Assembly: GCF_009301415.1 (NCBI RefSeq)
Contig: NZ_CP045073.1
Location: forward strand, 930,001-994,000
Length of the DNA: 64,000 nt
From: Paracoccus kondratievae
GTDB taxonomy: Bacteria > Pseudomonadota > Alphaproteobacteria > Rhodobacterales > Rhodobacteraceae
Direction: 5' to 3'
This document shows, piece by piece, positions 9,152 through 17,842 of the stretch (position 1 is its first letter; each line of letters opens with the position of its first letter). The position numbers were made by a program, and so were the translations under genes. The notes below the pieces were generated by a model. It was not told the origin of the DNA, ran no database searches, and worked only from the letters and a program-made list of their open reading frames with translations.

Positions 9152-9271
9152 TGCCCGCTGGCGCGCCTCTGCCGGCACCATGCCGCAGCATGCAAGCACC
9201 TGCTCACCCCTTCGTGCGTCGCGCCCGGACCGTGACGGCGAGATAATGAATCCATGAAACGAGGTTTGACG

Positions 9272-9757
9272 ATGAGAAACGATCACCCCATCAGCCGGCG
9301 CACCGTTCTGGCCGCTGCCGGCGCGCTGCCCCTGCTGATGTCCATGCCAAGGCGGGGACATGCCGAAGCGCTGCCGCTGGTGAGCGTCAGCAAGGATCCA
9401 TCCTGCGGCTGCTGCGATGGCTGGGTCGCGCATATCGAGGCCGCAGGCTTCCCGGTGAAGGTGGTAGAATCCTCCGATATGGACAGCCTCAAGCAGCGGC
9501 TCGGCGTCCCGGCCGAACTGGCCTCCTGCCACACCGCCGAGGTGGGCGGCTACGTGGTCGAGGGCCATGTGCCTGCCGCAGCCATCCGCCGCCTTCTGGC
9601 CGAGCGGCCTGACGCGACGGGGCTGGCCGTTCCCGGCATGCCGGCCGGCTCGCCCGGCATGGATTTTCCGGGCGTCGATCCCGAGCCCTATGAAGCGTTC
9701 CTGTTCGGCCCGACCGTCCGGAGCTTCGGGCGCTTTCTCGGTCCACGGGAAATCTGA
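9272..9757 (+). CDS. DUF411 metal-binding protein
   Basis: About 161 residues. A twin-arginine/Sec-like leader (PISRRTVLAAAGALPLLMSM) precedes the DUF411 domain: VSKDPSCGCCDGWVAHIEAAGFPV, then ASCHTAEVGGYVVEGHVPAAAIRRLL and a tail with YEAFLFG. The CGCC-x2-W motif, later SCHT and Met-rich loop are typical of this family, which is found in copper and silver resistance loci and is thought to bind metal in the periplasm. GAGG precedes the ATG at 9272; the ATG at 9254 is less well placed. It lies 120 bases after the ATPase on the same strand. Confidence 0.88.
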   Translation: MRNDHPISRRTVLAAAGALPLLMSMPRRGHAEALPLVSVSKDPSCGCCDGWVAHIEAAGFPVKVVESSDMDSLKQRLGVPAELASCHTAEVGGYVVEGHVPAAAIRRLLAERPDATGLAVPGMPAGSPGMDFPGVDPEPYEAFLFGPTVRSFGRFLGPREI

Positions 9758-9921
9758 CACGGGGCTGCCGACATGATCGCCCGACTTGCGAATGATCCGA
9801 AACAGCACCTGGCCGAGGCGGCTTGCCTCCGTCAGCGGGGCGGTCTCGCGGCGTCGGGTGGCGGGAGACGTGAACGCGACATCGCACTGGCCCGGCGTGC
9901 CGCCGGGAAGGAAAGTGGCGC

Positions 9922-10332
9922 ATGACCGGGCGGGTGCGAGCTGCCTTCCGGGTGAGATGCGGTCGATTGCGCCAGTTTGCGGTTTGCATCCTGCTGCTTG
10001 CCATCGGCGCCCTGGTTCTGCAGGTCCCGGTACATGCCGGCCCCGCCGGACACGCCATCCACCAGCAGCAGGTCGCCGCCACGGCAAGCCACTGCGCCCA
10101 GCCTCACCTGCCGGACGAGCATGGCGCAGATCAATCGGCAGGCTGCCTGAACGAGGACAGTGGCCAGGGTCCGGCGGACTGCTGCCAGATCTGTCTGGCC
10201 GCCGCGGTTCTCGTCGCGCCGCCGACGTTCGGCCCGTCCGTGAACGGTGAGGTTTTCACGGTTGTGCGCACTGATCCGCACGACCGATCACCCGAAGGCA
10301 TCCTGAAGCCGCCACGTCTCATCGCTGCGTGA
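9922..10332 (+). CDS. small secreted Cys/His-rich protein
   Basis: A 136-residue protein with an N-terminal basic region, a hydrophobic signal (FAVCILLLAIGALVLQVPVHA) and a short exported part containing HAIHQQQ, SHCAQPH, GCLNEDS and DCCQICLAA, ending ILKPPRLIAA. Clustered Cys and His suggest metal binding outside the cytoplasm. The organisation resembles the protein at 3640-4032, although the sequences differ. A GGAAAGGAAAG stretch precedes the start. It lies between the DUF411 gene and the DUF305-propeller gene. No family name is recognised. Confidence 0.55.
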   Translation: MTGRVRAAFRVRCGRLRQFAVCILLLAIGALVLQVPVHAGPAGHAIHQQQVAATASHCAQPHLPDEHGADQSAGCLNEDSGQGPADCCQICLAAAVLVAPPTFGPSVNGEVFTVVRTDPHDRSPEGILKPPRLIAA

Positions 10333-10463
10333 TGCGCAGGGATCGCCGCGAGGACGAGAGACGTCTCCGGCCGCTCCGCGCAAACCCGAAAGACAAACGA
10401 ACAGGATGGAGAGCCGCGCCCGCAAATCCGGGCCGGTGCTCCGGAACCAGAGGATGAAATCCA

Positions 10464-12011
10464 ATGAACCGAACAGCAATCGTAATCGCCCTTACTGTCA
10501 GCCTGCTGGCAGGCCTGCCAGGCGCTGCTCTCGCGCAGGCCGGACATGACACCCATCACCCGGGAACCCCGCCCGCACAGGCGGAGCAGGCGCCCGCGCC
10601 AACGCCGCCTTCAGGCCAGATGCCCGGCATGCAAGGGATGATGCCCGAGCAGTGCCAGGCCATGACCCCGGAATGCATGGGCGCGATGCGCCAGATGATG
10701 CAGGGTGGGATGATGCAGGGGATGATGGGCGCGCCGAACGCCGGGGCGGCCCCGGTTAACGAAAGCCTTCCGGATTTCACCCGGGCCTACGTCGAATCGA
10801 TGAATGAAATGCACGGACCGATGATGGACGGCGTCATGGCCGACGATCCGGATGTCGCCTTCGTCCGGGGCATGATCCCGCATCATCAGGGCGCGATCGA
10901 TATGGCCCGGATCGTCCTGCAGTATGGCGACGACCCGAAGACAAGGGAGTGGGCGGAGCAGATCATCGCGGTGCAGGAAGGCGAGATCGCCGAAATGCAG
11001 GCATGGCTGGAGGCGAAGGCCGGCGAGGCACCTGCGCCCTTTGGTCAGACCGGCGGGACTGTCTGGTCCGCCAATGAAGGCGGCAATTCCATCAGCGCCA
11101 TCAATCTCGCCACCGGAGCGGTCGACACGGTTTTGATCCCGATCGCGCCCCACAACGTCGACCTGACGCCTGACGGCAAGCTGCTGTTGGCCGTTGGCGA
11201 TCCTGCCGTCGAAGGGGATCACGGGTCGGACGGGCATGGGCACGGCGGGGACGGTGCGGCCGAGGGTCTGTTGGTCATTCTCGATCCGCAGAACCTCTCG
11301 GCGCCCAAGGCGACCGTCGCGGTAGGCTCGCACCCGGCCCATGTGGTCGCTGACCGGCAGGGGCGCGCCTATGTCTCCTTGGCCGGCGGAGACGAGATCG
11401 CGGTCGTCGATCTCGCACGGGCCGAAGTCATCGGGCGTATCGCGACGGGGGACTATCCGCACGGCCTACGGCTCAGCCCGGATGAGACCCAGCTTTACGT
11501 GGCCAATGTCGAGGACGGGTCCGTGTCCGTCATCGACACCCAGGCGCTGTCCGAGGTCGCGCGCATTCCGATCGGGACCGCGCCGGTTCAGGTCGGGTTC
11601 ACGCCCTCGGGCGATCAGGTCTATGTCTCGCTGCGCGACGAGAACCGCGTCGCCGTGATCGACACTTCAACCCGCGAGGTGACGAACAGGATCGACGTCG
11701 GGCCGAACCCGATCCAGCTCATCGCGACGCAGGATGGGAAATTCGTCTATGTCGCCAATCAGGGCACCGAGGCCGAGCCGAACGACACCGTATCCGTGAT
11801 CGACACCGCAATCGGTCAGGTGGTGAAGACCATCACCACCGGCCGCGGCGCCCATGGAGTATCGGCATCGGCGGACGGGGTCTATGTGTTCGTGACCAAC
11901 ATCGCCGACGATACCGTGTCGATCATCGACGTGGGGAGCCAGGAAGTGGTCAAGACAGTGCCGGTTGGCGATCGCCCGAACGGCATCGTCTACGGCGGCC
12001 CGGCGCGCTGA
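10464..12011 (+). CDS. DUF305 domain fused to YVTN beta-propeller, secreted
   Basis: A 515-residue exported protein. Signal peptide about residues 1-25 (ending GAALAQA), then a Met/Gln/Pro-rich linker with many MMQGM-type repeats, a DUF305 domain (about 105-195; motif [14 protein letters not shown] and EWAEQIIAVQEGEIAEM), and about 300 residues of repeats such as YVANVEDGSVSVIDTQ and YVANQGTEAEPNDTVSVID, the YVTN/NHL beta-propeller type. A loop with HGSDGHGHGGDG adds possible metal ligands. DUF305 proteins are common in copper loci and carry conserved His and Met. The fusion may tie metal binding to a protein- or surface-interaction module; the role is inferred. A strong hairpin follows the stop. 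Confidence 0.85.
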   Translation: MNRTAIVIALTVSLLAGLPGAALAQAGHDTHHPGTPPAQAEQAPAPTPPSGQMPGMQGMMPEQCQAMTPECMGAMRQMMQGGMMQGMMGAPNAGAAPVNESLPDFTRAYVESMNEMHGPMMDGVMADDPDVAFVRGMIPHHQGAIDMARIVLQYGDDPKTREWAEQIIAVQEGEIAEMQAWLEAKAGEAPAPFGQTGGTVWSANEGGNSISAINLATGAVDTVLIPIAPHNVDLTPDGKLLLAVGDPAVEGDHGSDGHGHGGDGAAEGLLVILDPQNLSAPKATVAVGSHPAHVVADRQGRAYVSLAGGDEIAVVDLARAEVIGRIATGDYPHGLRLSPDETQLYVANVEDGSVSVIDTQALSEVARIPIGTAPVQVGFTPSGDQVYVSLRDENRVAVIDTSTREVTNRIDVGPNPIQLIATQDGKFVYVANQGTEAEPNDTVSVIDTAIGQVVKTITTGRGAHGVSASADGVYVFVTNIADDTVSIIDVGSQEVVKTVPVGDRPNGIVYGGPAR

Positions 12012-12017
12012 GCGATC

Positions 12018-12041
12018 GGCGCCGGAGTTCGCTCCGGCGCC
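12018..12041 (+). terminator. perfect 10-bp hairpin with TTCG loop
   Basis: GGCGCCGGAG (12018-12027), loop TTCG, CTCCGGCGCC (12032-12041), seven bases after the DUF305-propeller stop. The UUCG tetraloop makes it very stable. There is no T-run, so it may act as a processing or stability end together with the next hairpin. Confidence 0.65.
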
Positions 12042-12083
12042 AGCTACCGGCCAGGCACCGAGCCGCGGTCGGTCAGAACAATA

Positions 12084-12109
12084 GGGCCCGCCGTCTCATT
12101 GGCGGGCCC
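12084..12109. terminator. bidirectional terminator between convergent genes
   Basis: GGGCCCGCC (12084-12092), eight-base loop, GGCGGGCCC (12101-12109). It sits between the convergent stops at 12011 and 12138 and could end transcription from both sides. Confidence 0.65.
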
Positions 12110-12137
12110 TCGCTATCCCTTGGGGGGCGCGAGCCTG

Positions 12138-12542
12138 TTACTGACCGCGGGCGGCCAGCCACTCGCGCATCATGGCGATCTCGCCCTCCTGCGCCGCGAT
12201 CACGTCTTCGGCGAGGGCACGGATCTGCGGGTCCTCGCCGTGTCCCAACACGACGCGCGCCATGTCGATGGCGCCCTGATGGTGCGGGATCATGCTGCGC
12301 ATGAAATCCACGTCGGCGTCGCCACTGAACTCGACGGCCATCCCGGCAAGCATGCGGTCGTTTGCGGCCATGTAGGCCTGAACTGCCGGGCTGTCGGAGG
12401 CAGCCGCACCATGCGCGCCATGACCCATGTCCGAACGATCCGTGATCGTAACGCCTTCATCCACGATCTGCGATTGCGCAACGGCCAGTCCGCCCGCGGC
12501 GGCAAGCGCGGTCGCCATGAACAGAACGGACAGCTTGTTCAT
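12138..12542 (-). CDS. DUF305 family protein, secreted
   Basis: A 134-residue protein: signal peptide ([22 protein letters not shown]), a His-containing linker (MGHGAHG), and a DUF305 domain with [26 protein letters not shown] and [14 protein letters not shown]. This is the stand-alone version of the domain fused to the propeller at 10464. Its ATG shares a base with the stop of the CopZ-like gene (TGATG), so the two are translationally coupled and governed by the CueR-type promoter at 12781-12811. A periplasmic copper-binding or buffering role is inferred from context. Confidence 0.85.
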   Translation of the reverse strand: MNKLSVLFMATALAAAGGLAVAQSQIVDEGVTITDRSDMGHGAHGAAASDSPAVQAYMAANDRMLAGMAVEFSGDADVDFMRSMIPHHQGAIDMARVVLGHGEDPQIRALAEDVIAAQEGEIAMMREWLAARGQ

Positions 12543-12748
12543 CAGGCGACCGTCCCCACCGGCGCGACGGGAAAGCCCGCCTCGGCCAGCGCGGCCTCGA
12601 AGGCGGCGCGGGGCTGCCCGGAGGTGACGACGACCTTGCGCTTCGGGGGATCGGCCTCGACGTTCGCTGCGGGATCAACCGTGTGAATCGCCCTGGTCAC
12701 GCCGCACGCGCAGCCGCCGCAGGTCATATTTTCAATGTGGAACTGCAT
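12542..12748 (-). CDS. copZ: CopZ-like HMA copper chaperone
   Basis: A 68-residue single heavy-metal-associated domain. The N-terminal motif [14 protein letters not shown] contains the CxxC copper site (C-G-G-C) plus a third nearby cysteine. The ferredoxin-like fold ends with GFPVAPV. It would carry Cu(I) in the cytoplasm to the P-type ATPases. AGGAGG lies upstream of the ATG. It is the first gene of a two-gene minus-strand operon (with DUF305) driven by the CueR-type promoter at 12781-12811, divergent from the second ATPase. Confidence 0.88.
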   Translation of the reverse strand: MQFHIENMTCGGCACGVTRAIHTVDPAANVEADPPKRKVVVTSGQPRAAFEAALAEAGFPVAPVGTVA

Positions 12749-12780
12749 GAGTGCCTCCTGTGGTTCGTCTCATGCAAGGT

Positions 12781-12811
12781 GAGATAGGGTTTCCCATCGT
12801 TGGAAGGTCAA
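12781..12811 (-). promoter_or_regulatory. CueR-type promoter of copZ-DUF305 operon
   Basis: On the minus strand: -35 TTGACC (12806-12811), a 19-base spacer containing TTCCAACGATGGGAA, and -10 TATCTC (12781-12786). The 19-base spacer and central dyad are the MerR-family activator signature. It is back-to-back with the promoter at 12838-12868. Confidence 0.85.
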
Positions 12812-12837
12812 GAGGAAAGAATCGATCCTGACAGGTC

Positions 12838-12868
12838 TTGACCTTCCAGCGATGGGAACCCTTATTTC
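12838..12868 (+). promoter_or_regulatory. CueR-type promoter of second copper ATPase
   Basis: -35 TTGACC (12838-12843), 19-base spacer with TTCCAGCGATGGGAA, and -10 TATTTC (12863-12868). Nearly identical in design to the divergent promoter 27 bases to its left, so one regulator probably controls both directions. Confidence 0.85.
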
Positions 12869-12908
12869 CCTTGGCGGATGATGGAATAGCTTCAAGGAGA
12901 CCCCCTTC

Positions 12909-15470
12909 ATGACCGCCCCAGCGCGAGATCGCGAGCCCGGAGCCGGCAGCATCAATCTGCCCCCGATCAGCCTGTCCATCGAGGGCATGACCTGTGCCTC
13001 ATGCGTGGGCCGGGTCGAGAAGGCGCTGCGGGCCGTGCCCGGCGTCGCCTCGGCAAATGTCAACCTGGCCACCGAGCGCGCCGACATCCGTCTCAGCGCG
13101 CCGGTCGAGCGTGCCGCGCTGGTGGGTGCGGTGGAAAGCGCGGGCTATGACGTGCCCAAGCCCCAGGGTGCGGTCGAGATCGCCATCGAGGGGATGACCT
13201 GCGCCTCTTGCGTGGGCCGGGTCGAAAGGGCGCTGCAGGCGGTGCCCGGCGTTGCTTCGGCGACCGTCAACCTCGCCACCGAGCGCGCGACCGTCACGGG
13301 CCCGGCCGATGCCGGCGCGTTGCTGCGGGCCATCACCGAAACCGGCTACGAGGCGCGGCTGATCGACGGCGGCGGGGCCGATGAGGCGCAGGCCAACGCC
13401 CGCAAGGAGGCCGAGCGCGAGACGCTGCGGCGCGACCTGATCCTGGCGGCGGCGCTGACCCTGCCGGTCTTCGTCCTCGAGATGGGCAGCCACCTCATTC
13501 CCGCCGTCCATGACCTCGTCGCGGGCACCATCGGCATGCAGGCCAGTTGGTATATCCAGTTCGCGCTGACGCTGCTGGTCCTCGCCATCCCCGGCATCCG
13601 CTTCTACCAGAAGGGCCTTCCCGCCCTGTTCCGTGGCGCGCCTGACATGAACAGCCTTGTCGCGGTCGGCACGCTGGCGGCTTTCGGTTATTCACTTGTC
13701 GCCACCTTCGCCCCCGGCCTGCTGCCGGCGGGCACCGTCAACGTCTATTACGAGGCGGCAGCCGTTATCGTGACGCTGATCCTGCTCGGCCGCTATCTTG
13801 AGGCGCGCGCCAAGGGCCGCACCTCCGAGGCGATCACCCGCCTTGTTGGCCTGCAGCCCAAGACCGCGCGCGTGCGCCGGGGCGGCCGCGTCGAGGACAT
13901 CGCGGTGGCCAACGTGGCTCCCGGCGATCTCGTCGAGGTCCGTCCGGGCGAGCGCGTCCCCGTGGACGGCGAGGTGGTCGAGGGCGAGAGCTGGGTGGAT
14001 GAATCGATGATCACCGGCGAGCCCATCCCCGTCCAGAAGCAGGCGGGCGCTGCCGTGACCGGCGGCACCGTGAACCAGAAAGGCGCCTTCGCCTTTCGCG
14101 CCACTGCGGTCGGCGGGGACACGGTGCTGGCGCAGATCATCCGCCTGGTCGAGGAGGCGCAGGGCTCGAAACTGCCAATCCAGGCGCTGGTGGACCGCGT
14201 CACCATGTGGTTCGTCCCGGCCGTCATGGCGGTGGCGGCGCTGACCTTCGGCATCTGGTTCTTCTTCGGTCCCGACCCGGCGCTGACCTTCGCGCTGGTG
14301 AACGCCGTCGCGGTCCTGATCATCGCCTGCCCCTGTGCGATGGGCCTCGCCACGCCGACCTCGATCATGGTGGGCACCGGGCGCGGCGCCGAGATGGGCG
14401 TGCTGTTCCGCAAGGGCGAAGCGCTCCAGCTGCTGAAGGATGCCAGGGTCGTGGCGGTGGACAAGACCGGCACGCTGACGGAAGGCGCCCCCGCGCTGAC
14501 CGATCTGGAACTGGCCGCCGGGTTCGAGCGGGCCGAGGTCCTGAGCCTCGTCGCCGCGGTCGAGGAGAAGTCGGAGCACCCGATCGCCCGTGCGATCGTG
14601 GACGCGGCCGCCGGGGAAGGCCTTACGCTGCCCGCCGTCTCGAACTTCGAGTCGGTGACAGGGTTCGGCGTCAGGGCCGTGGCCGGCGGCAAGCCCGTCG
14701 AGATCGGCGCAGACCGCTACATGGCCGAGCTAGGCCATGACGTGGCCGGTTTCGCCAAGATCGCCGAGCGTCTCGGCAACGAGGGCAAGTCGCCCCTCTA
14801 CGCCGCGATCGACGGCAAGCTGGCGGCGATCATCGCCGTGGCCGACCCGATCAAGGAGACGACGCCGGCCGCGATCGCGGCGTTGCACGACCTCGGCCTG
14901 AAGGTTGCGATGATCACCGGCGACAACCGCCGCACGGCCGAAGCCATCGCCCGGCGGCTAGGCATCGACGAGGTCGTGGCCGAGGTGCTGCCCGAAGGCA
15001 AGGTCGAGGCCGTGCGCCGTCTCAAGACCAGTCATGGGACGCTGGCCTATGTCGGTGACGGCATCAACGACGCCCCGGCGCTGGCCGAGGCGGATGTGGG
15101 CCTTGCCATCGGCACCGGAACGGATGTGGCGATCGAGGCCGCCGACGTGGTGCTGATGTCGGGCAGCCTCAAGGGCGTGCCCAACGCCATCGCGTTGTCG
15201 CGCGCGACGATCGGCAATATCCGGCAGAACCTGTTCTGGGCCTTCGCCTACAACACCGCGCTGATCCCGGTCGCGGCGGGCGTGCTCTACCCGGCCTACG
15301 GGGTTCTGCTGTCGCCGGTCTTCGCCGCCGGGGCGATGGCGCTGTCCTCGGTCTTCGTGCTCGGCAACGCGCTCCGCCTGCGCCGCTTCACGCCGCCGAT
15401 GGGGACCGATCCGACGGCCCCAGCGACCGCCAGCCCCGCCATGTCCGGCCGGCTTGCACCTGCCGAGTGA
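12909..15470 (+). CDS. copA: P1B-type Cu(I) ATPase with two HMA domains
   Basis: An 853-residue copper pump. Two N-terminal HMA domains carry GMTCASC at residues 26-32 and 95-101. Membrane and catalytic motifs follow: actuator region with ITGEP, CPC in [12 protein letters not shown] (about 474), DKTGT (about 518), HP in [10 protein letters not shown], and GDGIND (about 717). This is the classical CopA design and differs from the YHS-type ATPase at 6746. It would export Cu(I) from the cytoplasm, loaded by the CopZ-like protein encoded divergently. AAGGAGA precedes the ATG. Expression is under the MerR-type promoter 41 bases upstream. Confidence 0.95.
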   Translation: MTAPARDREPGAGSINLPPISLSIEGMTCASCVGRVEKALRAVPGVASANVNLATERADIRLSAPVERAALVGAVESAGYDVPKPQGAVEIAIEGMTCASCVGRVERALQAVPGVASATVNLATERATVTGPADAGALLRAITETGYEARLIDGGGADEAQANARKEAERETLRRDLILAAALTLPVFVLEMGSHLIPAVHDLVAGTIGMQASWYIQFALTLLVLAIPGIRFYQKGLPALFRGAPDMNSLVAVGTLAAFGYSLVATFAPGLLPAGTVNVYYEAAAVIVTLILLGRYLEARAKGRTSEAITRLVGLQPKTARVRRGGRVEDIAVANVAPGDLVEVRPGERVPVDGEVVEGESWVDESMITGEPIPVQKQAGAAVTGGTVNQKGAFAFRATAVGGDTVLAQIIRLVEEAQGSKLPIQALVDRVTMWFVPAVMAVAALTFGIWFFFGPDPALTFALVNAVAVLIIACPCAMGLATPTSIMVGTGRGAEMGVLFRKGEALQLLKDARVVAVDKTGTLTEGAPALTDLELAAGFERAEVLSLVAAVEEKSEHPIARAIVDAAAGEGLTLPAVSNFESVTGFGVRAVAGGKPVEIGADRYMAELGHDVAGFAKIAERLGNEGKSPLYAAIDGKLAAIIAVADPIKETTPAAIAALHDLGLKVAMITGDNRRTAEAIARRLGIDEVVAEVLPEGKVEAVRRLKTSHGTLAYVGDGINDAPALAEADVGLAIGTGTDVAIEAADVVLMSGSLKGVPNAIALSRATIGNIRQNLFWAFAYNTALIPVAAGVLYPAYGVLLSPVFAAGAMALSSVFVLGNALRLRRFTPPMGTDPTAPATASPAMSGRLAPAE

Positions 15471-15625
15471 TCGCCACCCGCGCCGACCGGGGCGCCAGAG
15501 TGCGTCCCGGTCATTCCCCTAGCCTGGAAGACCGTCATGACCAATATCACGCACGTCACGCACGACGTCATCTTTCCGCCAGCGGCCGTTCCGCTCATCT
15601 TCACCACCAACCAAAGGAGCCACCC

Positions 15626-16075
15626 ATGAACATCGGACAAGCAGCCCACGCCTCGGGAGTCTCCGCCAAGATGATCCGCTACTACGAACAGACCGGCCTC
15701 ATCCCTCCCGCCAACCGGACCCAATCGGGCTATCGCGACTATTCGGACACCGACGTCCACATGCTGCGCTTCATCCGTCGCGCGCGCGATCTGGGCTTCT
15801 CGGTGCCCGAGATCCAGAAGCTCCTTAACCTCTGGCGTGACGGCAGCCGGCAGAGCGGCGATGTCAAGCGCGTCGCTCTTCAGCACATCGAGGAGCTGCG
15901 GCATCGGATCGCCGAGATGGAGGACATGGTCACCACGCTCACGACGCTGGCGGACGCCTGCGCGGGCGACCACCGGCCCGACTGCCCGATCCTCTGCGAC
16001 TTCGAGCAAGCGGCCCCGGAGCATCGGCCGGCACCCGCGAGGGCACCCCTGCCAGGCAGCCGCCCCTCCGTCTGA
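15626..16075 (+). CDS. cueR: CueR-type MerR-family copper regulator
   Basis: A 149-residue regulator starting MNIGQAAHASGVSAKMIRYYE, the winged-helix DNA-binding domain of MerR proteins, then a dimerisation helix (HRIAEMEDMVTTLTTLADACAG) and a C-terminal metal loop CAGDHRPDCPI. Two cysteines seven residues apart near the C-terminus are the Cu(I)/Ag(I)/Au(I) site of CueR. It lacks the third Cys pattern of MerR or ZntR. AAAGGAG lies upstream of the ATG at 15626. It would activate the three promoters with 19-base spacers at 6674, 12781 and 12838 when Cu(I) rises. It follows the ATPase by about 155 bases. Confidence 0.92.
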   Translation: MNIGQAAHASGVSAKMIRYYEQTGLIPPANRTQSGYRDYSDTDVHMLRFIRRARDLGFSVPEIQKLLNLWRDGSRQSGDVKRVALQHIEELRHRIAEMEDMVTTLTTLADACAGDHRPDCPILCDFEQAAPEHRPAPARAPLPGSRPSV

Positions 16076-16102
16076 CTGCGGGGCATTGTCGGCCATCGCC
16101 GC

Positions 16103-16255
16103 TTAATCCGGCGGCGCGGCCTCTTCGCCGTCGAGGCCGATATCCGCCAGTGCGCGTTTTGCGCCTTCTTCCGCCGTGCGCGTCAGGATCGCCTCGAACT
16201 CGGCGTCCGGCATGCGGACAAAGCCCTGATCGGAACGGGTGGTGTCATCACTTCT
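16103..16255 (-). pseudogene. remnant of DUF6127-like phage-associated gene
   Basis: The frame reads SDDTTRSDQGFVRMPDAEFEAI and then TRTAEEGAKRALADIGLDGEEAA before an early TAA. From memory this matches the start of DUF6127 proteins, which go on with a membrane-helix part missing here. The expected initiator next to SDDTT is absent (an AGA codon stands there), and the only ATG is internal (16213). It directly follows the phage-tail-type remnant in the same direction, as these genes do in alphaproteobacterial prophages. Confidence 0.5.
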
Positions 16256-16267
16256 CCCTTCCGCCGC

Positions 16268-16580
16268 TCAACCGACCTTGCAGCCCCAGAACGACGTGTG
16301 ATCGGCCGCGAAATACCCATCCGCCGCGCGAAAGGTGCCCTGCAACTCGACGGTGTCGCCCTGCGCGAGCGGCGCCATGGTCTGCAGCCAGAGCGCCGTC
16401 GCCTCGGAGGCGTGCGCCCCTGAAATCTCGCCCTTTGATCTCGGATTTCGGTCGATCCGTTCAGCACCAGCCGCCCGCGCATACGCGCATTGGTGCTGGA
16501 GTTGATCTTGTATAGCAGCGTGGCACCGAAGAGCCACGCGCCCGCGACGGGCGCAACGAAGTGGCTGTTGCCGGCGCAAA
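16268..16580 (-). pseudogene. C-terminal remnant of phage tail-type protein, frameshifted
   Basis: Two frames together give a recognisable C-terminal module: GAWLFGATLLYKINSSTNARM and RGRLVLNGSTEIR in one frame, then GEISGAHASEATALWLQTM and ELQGTFRAADGYFAADHTSF in the next, ending KVG. From memory this C1q-like module ends DUF2793-type proteins of alphaproteobacterial phages. The switch lies near 16436, where one base appears to be missing. The N-terminal part of the gene is gone; the region abuts the DUF2285 pseudogene. It is a decayed prophage fragment, not a functional gene. Confidence 0.55.
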
Positions 16581-16586
16581 CCCGCG

Positions 16587-17358
16587 CTATCGTGGGCGGC
16601 GATGACGAAGGAGTTTCCGATAACCGCCGGCGACCATTGCACGGGCATCGCGCAGGAGTGCCTTGATGGCATGACGGGCCGAGGATGCTTGCCATTCGTC
16701 CCGGTCAAGCCGGCCGGTGTTCAGAAGAACCCGCGCGATCTCCTGCTGCGTGGCACCAGCCCGATGGCCATCGAAGGCCCGCAGCATCCGTCGGAGGCGC
16801 GCGCGTTGCTGGCGTGTCATGCGTGTATCCGGCGGGATCGCGCGACCATGCAGGGCGGAAAGGAAGCGTTGAATGGCCTCGATCCGGTCGAAACCGGCGA
16901 GGCTGAGAGGGACGACGGCGACCGCGATCGCGTCCCCCTTAATGGCGCCGTCGAAGATCTGGAGCTTCTGCCCATTGCCAAGCGGGACGTGGAACTCTGC
17001 GCCAGCGTTCTCGACCGAGAAGTCGAGGCGCCAGTTCAGCGGAGCGCCGTCAGTGCTGTCGCCAAGTTCCAAAGGGACTTCGGTCAGCACCACCACACTT
17101 GTGTCCTCCGCTGGGAGCCAGAAGACCGGCGCATCGGGCGGCGGGACCAGCGGATCGACCGGGAAATCGCAACCCCCAGCGCTGCCGGATCCGTTCGGTC
17201 AGCGGTTGGGGGTCTCCTTGGTCGGCAATCGAGGCTTCAAAATCTGCGTCATAATCGTCATTGCGGCGCAGCCATTCCCAGGCCAGATCGGATGCCGTCA
17301 GTTCATCCAGATGGTCGTATTGCGCCGAAGAACGCCAGGTCGATGCGTCAGGGGTCAT
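16587..17358 (-). pseudogene. DUF6499-DUF2285 protein, frameshifted
   Basis: Starting at 17358 (GGAGG upstream), the first part reads MTPDASTWRSSAQYDHLDEL and ASDLAWEWLRRNDDYDADF (DUF6499-like), up to RQRWGLRFP. The reading then continues in another frame as VDPLVPPPDAPVFWLPAEDT and VVVLTEVPLELG, ending with the DUF2285 part (DTRMTRQQRARLRRMLRAF, SARHAIKALLRDARAMVAGGYRKLL). One extra G near 17158-17163 explains the break. Intact homologues are typical regulatory-type genes of alphaproteobacterial integrative elements. The downstream part could in principle still be translated from a GTG/ATG near 17096. A sequencing error would restore the gene. Confidence 0.75.
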
Positions 17359-17470
17359 CGCGGCCTCCCGAATCCACTCAAACGAATAGGGAAGGCTCAA
17401 GATTCCCGCATGAGTTGCGTTTCGGAAGTCAGGCACTGGTCAACAGGTGATGCGCGGCACGCATCACGGG

Positions 17471-17746
17471 TCAGGTCTTGCGCTGACTTTCGCGGACCAG
17501 TTCGCGGTAGCCGTGTTCGGTCATCCAATGCGCGCGAGCGAGATGAGTATCATGGATGGAGCGGCAGCGGTCGGGATCGCACTCTGGATCGAGGCCAAAG
17601 AGAACCTGCACAGCTTCGCGCCAATCGGCGCCATCACGCTCGGCATCGAGAAGGCGCATGTAGAGCTTCATATGCTCGCGATCATAAGACGTCAGCGTCT
17701 GGCTGGACGGTGGTGTGTCGAGATATGTCTGTGTCGCGCGGCCCAT
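17471..17746 (-). CDS. DUF2285-type small protein
   Basis: About 91 residues: MGRATQTYLDTPPSS, then LTSYDREHMKLYMRLLDAER, GADWREAVQVLFGLDP and THLARAHWMTEHGYRELVRE. This is the short DUF2285-like protein often seen next to the longer DUF6499-DUF2285 gene in mobile elements of this class. Starts at 17749 or 17746 are equally possible; no strong ribosome site is seen. Function is unknown; the helical, basic character suggests nucleic-acid or regulatory contacts. It lies 39 bases past the XRE gene on the same strand. Confidence 0.65.
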   Translation of the reverse strand: MGRATQTYLDTPPSSQTLTSYDREHMKLYMRLLDAERDGADWREAVQVLFGLDPECDPDRCRSIHDTHLARAHWMTEHGYRELVRESQRKT

Positions 17747-17842
17747 CATTCGCTCACGTTCGGGTAACGTATTTGTTAACCATCTTCGGCGGAAGATAGC
17801 CATTCCTTTTGACGAGAACCTGACATCACGCCGGCCGCTATT

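Noticed and set aside
9773..9925. 50-codon frame whose stop overlaps (ATGA) the start of the gene at 9922
   Set aside because: No ribosome site, no recognisable features and Arg/Ala/Gly-rich composition typical of chance frames in GC-rich DNA; kept only as a possible leader peptide.
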